Position numbers and translations under genes: made by a program
The notes under the pieces: model-generated
Told to the model about the DNA's origin: nothing
What the model saw: the letters and a program-made list of their open reading frames with translations, nothing else
Databases searched by the model: none
Assembly: GCA_002479405.1 (NCBI GenBank)
Contig: DLMX01000111.1
Location: 31,136-50,608 of the forward strand
Reading direction: 5' to 3'
DNA length: 19,473 nt
DNA from: Methylophilaceae bacterium UBA7525
GTDB taxonomy: Bacteria > Pseudomonadota > Gammaproteobacteria > Burkholderiales > Methylophilaceae
In this document: positions 13,165 through 19,473 of the stretch, one piece after another
Numbering within the stretch: the first letter of the stretch is position 1
Layout of the letters: every line of letters begins with the position of its first letter

Positions 13165-14392
13165 GTTGTGCACAGGGTATAAGCTGCCCATCTTGAGGAT
13201 ACCTCAGCACCAGCTGGGTGGCATCCTGAGTTTGCTCCAGAAATTGATCGATTTGACCTTGATTTTCTTCATGAAAAATCGAACACGTCGCGTAGAGCAA
13301 TTTACCACCCTTTGCCAATAGCTGCCACAAACTACGCAAAATCTCCGCCTGTTGTGCAGCAAACGTTTGCACATCCTCCTCGCGCCGCAGCCATTTGATA
13401 TCCACATGACGGCGCACGATGCCTGATGCCGTGCAGGGGACATCGGCCAGAATACGATCGAAAGCCTTGCCGTCCCACCAGCTTTCAGGATTGGCGGCAT
13501 CACCGGCCTGCAGCCTTGCACGCAACTGCAGACGGTCCAGATTGCTCTGCACACGCTGCAAGCGCTCCGCATCATGATCCAGTGCCAGCATCTCCACATT
13601 CTCCAGTTCCAGTATGTGGCTGGTCTTGCCGCCGGGCGCGCAACAGGCGTCGAGCACGCGCATGCCGGCTTGCGCATCCAGCAGCTCCGCTGCAAACTGC
13701 GCACCGTAATCCTGCACCGAAACCACACCATCCTGAAATCCGGGCAACTGATCTACAGGCAGCGGCTTGTTCAGGATCACGGCCTGACGTCCGATGAGTT
13801 CGTGTGCGATCCCCAGCCGACTCAAGGACGCGCTGTAATCCTGCGGCGTGGTCTTCCTAAGATTGATGCGCAGTGACATCGGCGGATGCATATTGCCCGC
13901 CTCGAGGATGGATTGCCACGCTTGCGGATATTGCAGCTTGAGTTTGTCTATCCACCATTGCGGATAGGAGTATGTGGCCACTTCATTCTGCACATCGGTT
14001 TTTGCCAGCGTTTCAGCACGGCGCAGGTAGTTGCGCAACACGGCGTTGACCAAGCCCTTGGACCAGCGCTGTCTGAAACTGGCAGCCGCCTCGACTGCCT
14101 GATTGACGACGGTGTGAGCGCTGGCTTTGTCGTAAAGCAACTGGTAGAGCGCCACCAGCAGCAGATGATGCACGCCTTCATGCGTCAGCGGCTTATCCAG
14201 CAACTGCTGCAACACTGATTCGATACGACCGTAGTAACGCAGCGTGCCGTAACTCAGATCCTGGGCAACTGCGCGTTGTTGCGGTGTGATATGAGAGTGT
14301 GATCTGAACAGCAGATCCAGCACGCCGGTCAGATTGCGACCGGCCAGCACCTGTCCTACCGCGTCCGCCGCCAATCGTTGAGCGACCCGCAC
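13127..14392 (-). CDS. rsmB: 16S rRNA (cytosine967-C5)-methyltransferase
   Basis: The 421-residue protein has the two-part RsmB (Sun/Fmu) structure. The N-terminal NusB-like helical domain covers about residues 5-130. The Rossmann methyltransferase domain has the SAM-binding DACCAPGGKT (248-257), acidic LALDHD near 269-274, and the two RNA m5C cysteines, C320 in LADVPC and C370 in LYATCS. It methylates C967 of 16S rRNA using S-adenosylmethionine. The length is that of E. coli RsmB. The start is GTG 14392 with AGG seven bases upstream; no in-frame ATG near this position fits better. Its 3' end overlaps the start of the DUF4390 gene. Confidence 0.96.
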   Translation of the reverse strand: MRVAQRLAADAVGQVLAGRNLTGVLDLLFRSHSHITPQQRAVAQDLSYGTLRYYGRIESVLQQLLDKPLTHEGVHHLLLVALYQLLYDKASAHTVVNQAVEAAASFRQRWSKGLVNAVLRNYLRRAETLAKTDVQNEVATYSYPQWWIDKLKLQYPQAWQSILEAGNMHPPMSLRINLRKTTPQDYSASLSRLGIAHELIGRQAVILNKPLPVDQLPGFQDGVVSVQDYGAQFAAELLDAQAGMRVLDACCAPGGKTSHILELENVEMLALDHDAERLQRVQSNLDRLQLRARLQAGDAANPESWWDGKAFDRILADVPCTASGIVRRHVDIKWLRREEDVQTFAAQQAEILRSLWQLLAKGGKLLYATCSIFHEENQGQIDQFLEQTQDATQLVLRYPQDGQLIPCAQHDGFFYALLQKD

Positions 14393-14463
14393 TTAACCTG
14401 CCTCAATCAAAAACATATCGCAGCCGCTTGCCGCCATGGATGTCACTTGCAAAGTTTTCAGCA

Positions 14464-15402
14464 TCAACCCGCCTTGCTCTCGCCGAGAGATTGCCCGGCT
14501 TTCAACTGATGCCCTTGTAGAAACTCTTTTGCCGTGAGGCGCTTGCCGCCCGGCATCTGCAACTCCTCAATGCGCAGAATCCCCTCACCGCAACCAACCT
14601 GAATACCATCAGTGACGTCGATGATCTTCCCGGCCTCGGCCTGCCCCGGCAAATTGCCTGCCATCCAGATACGGCAGACTTCACCGTTCAGCAGGGTATG
14701 GGCAACCGGAAAAGGATTGAATGCACGCACCTGACGCGATAACTCCTCTGCCGGGCGCTGCCAGTCGATGACGGCTTCCGCTTTTTCCAGCTTGTGTGCA
14801 TAGGTCACGAGCGACTCATCCTGTGGCGTGGCAGCAAGTCTGCCCTGCTGTTCCAGTTGTTGCATGGCCTCGACCATCAGCCTCGCGCCGATATCCGCCA
14901 GGCCGTCATGTAAAGTCTGCGCCGTATCGCACCCGGTGATCGGCAAGACGCCGCGACTGACCATGGCACCGGCATCCAGCGCCGGCACCACTTCCATGAT
15001 GGTCACCCCGGTTTCGCTGTCACCGGCCAACAGGGCACGCTGTATAGGCGCAGCACCGCGCCAGCGCGGCAACAATGAAGCATGGATGTTGTAACAGCCG
15101 TAACGCGGCATATTGAGTACGTTAGTCGGAATGATCAGGCCATACGCCGCCACGATCATCACATCGGCATTTTCGGCAGCGATGCGTGCCTGCACATCGG
15201 CATCTTTCAGGGTTTCCGGCTGAAACACCTCGATTCCGCAGGCAACGGCGAGCTGCTTGACCGGGCTGGCCTTCAGTTTCATGCCGCGACCTGAAGGACG
15301 ATCCGGCTGAGTCAATACCAACGAGACCTGATGTCCGGCATCAATCAAAGCCCGCAAGGCAGGCACGGCAAATTCCGGCGTTCCGGCAAAAATGATTTTC
15401 AT
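14464..15402 (-). CDS. fmt: Methionyl-tRNA formyltransferase
   Basis: The 312-residue protein is a standard Fmt. The N-terminal formyltransferase domain starts MKIIFAGTPEFAVPALRAL, with QPDRPSGRGMKLKASPVK near residues 32-49. The catalytic set is N105 and H107 within YNIHASLLPRWRGAAP and D143 in ALDAG. The C-terminal OB-like tRNA-binding domain runs from about 205 (RAFNPFPVAHT) onward. The enzyme adds the formyl group of 10-formyl-tetrahydrofolate to Met-tRNAi. It starts 25 bases after def, its functional partner, which removes the same formyl group later. Confidence 0.97.
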   Translation of the reverse strand: MKIIFAGTPEFAVPALRALIDAGHQVSLVLTQPDRPSGRGMKLKASPVKQLAVACGIEVFQPETLKDADVQARIAAENADVMIVAAYGLIIPTNVLNMPRYGCYNIHASLLPRWRGAAPIQRALLAGDSETGVTIMEVVPALDAGAMVSRGVLPITGCDTAQTLHDGLADIGARLMVEAMQQLEQQGRLAATPQDESLVTYAHKLEKAEAVIDWQRPAEELSRQVRAFNPFPVAHTLLNGEVCRIWMAGNLPGQAEAGKIIDVTDGIQVGCGEGILRIEELQMPGGKRLTAKEFLQGHQLKAGQSLGESKAG

Positions 15403-15427
15403 AGAATGACTTTAATGGCGTGACGGA

Positions 15428-15931
15428 TCAGACGTGCTCACGCTGACGTTTTTTCATCTTGTTCTTGATGCGTATCTGCTTGAGTTGCGAAAGGTAATCG
15501 ACGAACACCTTGCCCAGCAAGTGATCCATCTCATGCTGGATGCAGACGGCCAGCAACCCTTCAGCTTCCAGCGTGAAAGGTTTGCCGTTGCGATCCAGCG
15601 CCTCGACCGTGATCTTTTCAGCCCGCGTCACCGTGTCATAAATTCCGGGCACCGACAGACAGCCTTCTTCATAATCCTGCGAACCGGTCTTGCTGACCAG
15701 CTTCGGGTTGATGAAGACCTGCAGGTTCTGCTTGTCCTCGCTGATATCGATGACGATGACCTGCTGATGCACATTGACCTGGGTCGCTGCCAGACCTATG
15801 CCGGGCGCGGCATACATGGTCTCCGCCATGTCGTCGATCAGACGGCGGATCGTGGCATCGACCTCCTTCACAGGCCTGGCGACGGTATAAAGCCGCGGGT
15901 CGGGGTAATTCAAGATGTCTAAAATTGCCAT
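15428..15931 (-). CDS. def: Peptide deformylase
   Basis: The frame is open back to 16027, but I choose ATG 15931 because the protein then begins MAILDILNYPDPRLYTVARP, as PDFs do, and has the usual length of 167 residues. All three metal motifs are present: GIGLAATQV (residues 44-52), EGCLS with C91, and QHEMDHLLG with H133, E134 and H137. The enzyme removes formyl groups from new proteins at the ribosome, using a ferrous or similar divalent ion. It is the first gene of the leftward operon and diverges from the LysM gene, with 116 bases between the starts. Confidence 0.97.
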   Translation of the reverse strand: MAILDILNYPDPRLYTVARPVKEVDATIRRLIDDMAETMYAAPGIGLAATQVNVHQQVIVIDISEDKQNLQVFINPKLVSKTGSQDYEEGCLSVPGIYDTVTRAEKITVEALDRNGKPFTLEAEGLLAVCIQHEMDHLLGKVFVDYLSQLKQIRIKNKMKKRQREHV

Positions 15932-16047
15932 AAAAGCTTGATTGTTGAATGAATTACATGCAGAATTTAATGCAACTTCGCGGGAGTTCCATCCGCTTTC
16001 AGATGTTCGCACATCTTGTGCATTCAAAAACTGAGGCTAAAAAAATT
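15932..16047. promoter_or_regulatory. Divergent intergenic region between def and the lysM gene
   Basis: Both large operons must start here. A+T-rich segments near 15943-15972 are the probable promoter area, but I could not choose -35 and -10 boxes with confidence. Near 16001-16021 two hairpins overlap: AGATGT-TCGC-ACATCT (16001-16016) and GCACA-TCT-TGTGC (16009-16021). They cannot form together, and both would lie in the 5' leader of the LysM gene if transcription begins upstream. Confidence 0.4.
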
Positions 16048-17175
16048 ATGTACAGACACATTATAACGCTGCTCTTGCTTGCTTGTGCGGCAATGAATGC
16101 TGTAGCGCAGGATGTGCAACTCCAGCCTGATCATCCCGACCGCCATGTCGTTGTCAAGGGCGACACCCTGTGGGACATCTCGGCCAAATTCCTCAAGGAT
16201 CCATGGCTCTGGCCCAAGGTCTGGAAGATGAACCGCGAACAGATCAAGAATCCGCATCTTATCTATCCCGGCGATGTGGTTGTGCTCGACCTCAGCGGTG
16301 GCGACCCGCGACTGCGCCTGCTGCGTGAGACCGTAACGCTGGAACCCGGTATCCGCATCGAGGAACTGGAGAAAGAGGCGGTTGCCACCATCGCCCCAAA
16401 CATCATCGAGCCTTTCCTCAGCCAGCCATTGATCATCGAGAACGACGAACTGGAAAATGCCCCCAGCATCGTGGGCGCCCAGGAAAATCGAGTGGTACTG
16501 AGCCAGGGCGTGCGCATCTATGTCGACGAGATTGGCGAAGAACAGGGGCGCTTCTGGAACGTCTACCGCACCGGCAAGGTCTTTACTGACCCGGTCACCA
16601 AAGAAGTTCTTGGAACCGAAGCCATACACCTCGGCACCGCCAACATCACCCGCTACGGCGAACCGGCCACCGCCGAAATCGCCAAAGCCAATCAGGAAAT
16701 CTTCAAAGGTGACAAACTGGTGGTCGCCCCCGATGAACTGAGCAGGAGCTTCGTGCCGCGTGCACCGGACAGCAATATTCAGGGCCAGATTCTTTCCATC
16801 TACGGTTCGGTCAACGAAGCCGGACGCAACTCTATTGTGACCATCAACCGCGGCAGCAGCGAAGGCATGGAGCCCGGCCATGTGCTGGCAATCTATCGCG
16901 AGGGCGGTTTTGTGAAAAATCCAAAATTCAAGGATGAAAATAAAAAACCAAAATTGAAGGAATTCAATGTCAAGACCGAGAAAAACGAAGATGGTCTTTG
17001 GGAAGTCAACATCGACAAGGACAGAAATCAGTCCCCTGATCCTTCGATGATCAAGCTGCCCAACGAACGCGTCGGTCTGATGATGGTATTCCGTACTTTT
17101 GACCGCATCTCCTACGGTCTCATCATGCAGGCTTCCGAGCCTGTCAACGCGCTGGATATAGTGCAAACCCCCTAA
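16048..17175 (+). CDS. Exported LysM-domain protein
   Basis: The start is set at ATG 16048 because a signal peptide begins there (MYRHIITLLLLACAAMNAVA, residues 1-20); the upstream extension to 15949 is not signal-like. GAGG lies at 16033-16036, slightly far. One LysM domain follows at about residues 31-80, with HVVVKGDTLWDISAKF, DPWLWPKVWKMN and YPGDVVVLD, and it should bind peptidoglycan. The rest, about 290 residues, is a family-specific region of unknown role, with a lysine-rich stretch near 292-320. LysM proteins of this type stand directly before dprA in many betaproteobacteria. Only 2 bases separate it from dprA, so the two are cotranscribed. Confidence 0.93.
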   Translation: MYRHIITLLLLACAAMNAVAQDVQLQPDHPDRHVVVKGDTLWDISAKFLKDPWLWPKVWKMNREQIKNPHLIYPGDVVVLDLSGGDPRLRLLRETVTLEPGIRIEELEKEAVATIAPNIIEPFLSQPLIIENDELENAPSIVGAQENRVVLSQGVRIYVDEIGEEQGRFWNVYRTGKVFTDPVTKEVLGTEAIHLGTANITRYGEPATAEIAKANQEIFKGDKLVVAPDELSRSFVPRAPDSNIQGQILSIYGSVNEAGRNSIVTINRGSSEGMEPGHVLAIYREGGFVKNPKFKDENKKPKLKEFNVKTEKNEDGLWEVNIDKDRNQSPDPSMIKLPNERVGLMMVFRTFDRISYGLIMQASEPVNALDIVQTP

Positions 17176-17177
17176 CC

Positions 17178-18269
17178 ATGCAACTGAATGACAGCGCCAG
17201 AGAAGAGCTGGCGCTATGGGTAGCGCTATGCAACATCCATGGTCTGGGCAATCAAAGTGTTTGCCAGCTGCTCAAGGCCTTTGGCGAACCCAAATCCGTT
17301 TTCGATGCCTCCTATTCCCAGCTGCGCCAGATCGTCGCCGATAAAATCGCGGATAGCATCAGCGCCGGTCCCGACACCTCATCATCTGAACCCACGCTCG
17401 ACTGGCTGGGGTCCGAACAGAACCACCTGATTACTCTTGCCGATGCAGATTACCCGAAAACCCTGCTGGAGATCCCGGACCCGCCGCCGCTGCTTTATGC
17501 CAAAGGACAAAAGAAATGGCTTAACACGCCCGGTATTGCCGTCGTCGGCAGCCGAAATGCCAGTCCGCAGGGAGAGAAAAATGCCGAGGACTTTTCACAG
17601 GCACTGGCCAATCACGGCTACACCATCATCAGCGGCATGGCGCTGGGCATTGATGGTGCCGCGCATCGCGGCGCCTTGAAGGCGACCGGCGCAACCATTG
17701 CCATCGTCGGCACCGGACTGGATATCGTCTATCCCTCACGACATCGCGAGCTGGCGCATCAGATCGCCGAACAGGGTCTGATACTTTCCGAATTCCCGCT
17801 GGGCACGCCTTCCAGAGCGCAGAACTTTCCGCGCAGAAATCGCATCATCAGTGGGTTGGCCATGGGCTGCCTGGTGGTCGAAGCCAATGTCCAGAGCGGT
17901 TCGCTGATTACAGCACGCCTTGCCGCCGAACAGGGACGCGAGGTTTTCGCCATCCCCGGCTCCATTCATTCACCCGTTTCCAAGGGCTGTCACCAACTGA
18001 TCAAACAGGGTGCCAAACTGGTCGACAGCATACAAGATATTGTGGATGAGCTCGGCGCAATCACTAGAGAAAATATTTTGCCGGAAACACAAACGTCTTC
18101 GGAAACCAACCCCCTATTGGATTCCATGGGATTTGAACCTATCACGATGGAAGTATTGCTGGAGCGCAGCGGCTTGACGAGCGATAACCTTTCGGCCATG
18201 CTGTTGATGCTGGAACTCGAAAGCAAGGTTGCATCGCTACCCGGGGGTCGATACCAGCGCCTCGCCTGA
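17178..18269 (+). CDS. dprA: DNA-processing protein DprA
   Basis: The 363-residue protein has the three-part DprA plan. A helical N-terminal domain (CNIHGLGNQSVCQLLKAFG) comes first. The Rossmann-like DprA core spans about residues 80-295, with YPKTLLEIPDPPPLLYAKG, GIAVVGSRNASPQG, ISGMALGIDGAAHRGAL, GTGLDIVYPSRH, FPRRNRIISGLA and a GSLITARLAAEQGREVFAIPG block. A small C-terminal winged-helix-like domain ends it (ITMEVLLERSGLTSDNLSAMLLMLELE). DprA binds incoming single-stranded DNA and loads RecA in natural transformation. It is widespread in bacteria and its presence does not prove competence. The ATG is 2 bases after the LysM stop. Confidence 0.96.
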   Translation: MQLNDSAREELALWVALCNIHGLGNQSVCQLLKAFGEPKSVFDASYSQLRQIVADKIADSISAGPDTSSSEPTLDWLGSEQNHLITLADADYPKTLLEIPDPPPLLYAKGQKKWLNTPGIAVVGSRNASPQGEKNAEDFSQALANHGYTIISGMALGIDGAAHRGALKATGATIAIVGTGLDIVYPSRHRELAHQIAEQGLILSEFPLGTPSRAQNFPRRNRIISGLAMGCLVVEANVQSGSLITARLAAEQGREVFAIPGSIHSPVSKGCHQLIKQGAKLVDSIQDIVDELGAITRENILPETQTSSETNPLLDSMGFEPITMEVLLERSGLTSDNLSAMLLMLELESKVASLPGGRYQRLA

Positions 18270-18296
18270 TTCCGCTTTCATCACTTGGGGGAATAT

Positions 18297-18752
18297 ATGT
18301 TCGAAGTCCTGGTCTACATGTTCGAAAATTACTTTGAAGCAAATATCCGTCCCGACCAGAATACACTCGCCAATGAACTCTTCGCAGCCGGCTTCGACCA
18401 GGAAGACATCAACGGTGCGTTCGACTGGTTTTCAAAACTCGAAGAAATGTCCAACCTCACTGCAACCTCTGCCACGCACAGCCTCGGCATGCGTGTCTAC
18501 GGAGAGACCGAAATCAAGAAAATCAGCTCGGAAAGCCTCAGTTTCATCATGTTTCTCGAGCAAGCCAAGGTACTGGATTCCGCCCAGCGCGAACTGGTCG
18601 TTGATCGCGCCATGGCACTGTCACAACCAGAAGTCGGCATCGACGAAACTCGCTGGATCGTGCTGATGGCCTTGTGGAACCAAGGCAAGGCCAATGACTA
18701 CCTTTTCGTCGAAGATGCCATGTTCGGCGACAACCGGCCGACCATGCACTAA
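18297..18752 (+). CDS. smg: Smg family protein (DUF494)
   Basis: The start is ATG 18297, preceded by GGGGGAA, giving MFEVLVYMFENYF as in E. coli Smg. The upstream TTG at 18285 adds four residues with no support. The 151-residue protein keeps the family pattern LANELFAAGFDQEDINGAFDWFSKLEEM near residues 27-54 and ends with a helical region (QREL, then RWIVLMALW). Smg lies beside dprA in most beta- and gammaproteobacteria, and its function is unknown. It ends 17 bases before the convergent metF gene, and I see no good terminator between them. Confidence 0.93.
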   Translation: MFEVLVYMFENYFEANIRPDQNTLANELFAAGFDQEDINGAFDWFSKLEEMSNLTATSATHSLGMRVYGETEIKKISSESLSFIMFLEQAKVLDSAQRELVVDRAMALSQPEVGIDETRWIVLMALWNQGKANDYLFVEDAMFGDNRPTMH

Positions 18753-18769
18753 AGCCGGCCAGCACAGCA

Positions 18770-19473
18770 TTACTTGGCAGGCAGGGAGAGTCTCTGCATG
18801 ATGGTGGAGATAATGCCTGCCTGATTCAGGGTATAGAAATGCAATCCGGGCGCTCCGCCCGCGATCAACCTTTCCGACAGTTCCGTCACCACATCCATAC
18901 CAAAGGCACGCAAGGATGGCAGGTCATCTCCGAAATCCTGCAGGCGCAGACGCAGCCAGCGGGGAATATCCGCACCGCACACTGACGAGAATCTTGCCAG
19001 CTGGGTGTAGTTGTATATCGGCATGACGCCAGGCACGATGGGGATGTCGATGCCCAAGGCCTGACACTGATCGACAAACCGGAAATAGGCATCCGTATTG
19101 TAGAAATACTGCGTAATGGCAGCATCAGCTCCTGCATCCACCTTGGCCTTGAAGTTCTTCAGGTCGGCACTCGCGCAACTGGCCTCGGGATGAAACTCGG
19201 GATAGGCAGCCACTTCGATCTCGAACCAGTCACCGGACTGCTCGCGAATGAATGCCACCAGTTCATTGGCATAACGGAAATCACCGGCACTCGCTTCGCC
19301 GGACGGCAGGTCGCCGCGCAACGCGACCAGATGACGGATATTCTTCGCCTTGTAGGCCTGCAACAGTTCGGCAATCTCCTGCCGGCTCGATGAAATGCAG
19401 GAAATATGCGGCGCCGCCTCATGGCCTTCATTCTGTATCTCCAGCACCGTGTCCATGGTGCGGTCGCGCGTGG
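18770..19473 (-). CDS. metF: 5,10-methylenetetrahydrofolate reductase, partial (N-terminus cut by the window edge)
   Basis: The frame is open to the right edge, and the visible beginning reads TRDRTMDTVLEIQNEG, which corresponds to about residue 60 of MetF; the first ATG in the window is internal. Family motifs follow: PHISCISSSRQEI, then IRHLVALRGDLPSG, FEIEVAAYPEFHPEA, a LKNFKAKVDAGADAAITQYFYN flavin/folate region, and GIDIPIVPGVMPI. The C-terminus ends normally with GLHFYTLNQAG. The FAD enzyme reduces methylene-tetrahydrofolate to methyl-tetrahydrofolate for methionine synthesis. Nothing in the visible 234 residues looks damaged. Confidence 0.95.
   Translation of the reverse strand, partial: TRDRTMDTVLEIQNEGHEAAPHISCISSSRQEIAELLQAYKAKNIRHLVALRGDLPSGEASAGDFRYANELVAFIREQSGDWFEIEVAAYPEFHPEASCASADLKNFKAKVDAGADAAITQYFYNTDAYFRFVDQCQALGIDIPIVPGVMPIYNYTQLARFSSVCGADIPRWLRLRLQDFGDDLPSLRAFGMDVVTELSERLIAGGAPGLHFYTLNQAGIISTIMQRLSLPAK

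Noticed and set aside
16024..17166. A 380-codon open frame on the minus strand
   Set aside because: It mirrors the LysM gene, which has a signal peptide and LysM domain; the antisense translation is a composition artefact of GC-rich coding DNA.
1..19473. tRNA, rRNA genes or a CRISPR array
   Set aside because: Reading for cloverleaf ends, rRNA-like conserved stretches and regularly spaced repeats gave nothing convincing.

Overview
The window looks like the chromosome of a GC-rich betaproteobacterium, probably of the Nitrosomonadales/Gallionellaceae type. This is inferred from gene order rather than from a marker gene. The run def-fmt-rsmB-DUF4390-ntrY-ntrX, read leftward and divergent from lysM-dprA-smg, is a familiar betaproteobacterial block. 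No rRNA, tRNA or CRISPR array was seen.

Layout. 1-234: 3' end of an exonuclease III gene. 374-709: a single-domain TfoX/Sxy-like gene. 710-2740: an A+T-richer accessory island. It holds one integron gene cassette with well-defined boundaries (879-1778, 900 bp, attC at 1727-1784), then a second cassette-like gene coding for an HNH-type protein. The second gene has no recognisable attC and ends in a REP-like GGGGTCAGAGC motif. No integrase gene is visible. 2739-3335: a MarC/YhgN membrane protein. 3399-3987: a HigB-HigA toxin-antitoxin pair with a palindromic operator over its promoter. 4030-4668: a PaiB-type FMN-binding protein. 4754-5044: a small membrane protein. 5243-6661: three consecutive AHSA1/SRPBCC genes. 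6758-6910: a MITE-like element with imperfect terminal inverted repeats. 6936-9105: small accessory genes coding for Pmp3/YqaE, DUF202/YidH, a periplasmic cupin, a Fcy1-type cytosine deaminase, an apparently frameshifted small ORF and a lipoprotein.

The right half is core genome. The leftward operon at 15931-9154 covers N-terminal maturation of proteins (def, fmt), 16S rRNA methylation (rsmB), a DUF4390 exported protein and the NtrY/NtrX two-component system. The rightward operon at 16048-18752 codes for a LysM exported protein, DprA and Smg. A leftward metF runs off the right edge.

The points most worth a second look are these: the lone integron cassette with no integrase and its attC-encoded protein tail; the neighbouring HNH-like gene whose attC seems to have been lost next to a REP-like sequence; the NtrX whose AAA+ domain has lost the Walker A lysine, the Walker B aspartate and the GAFTGA loop; and a small gene near 8509-8701 whose coding signal sits in a different frame from its start codon.
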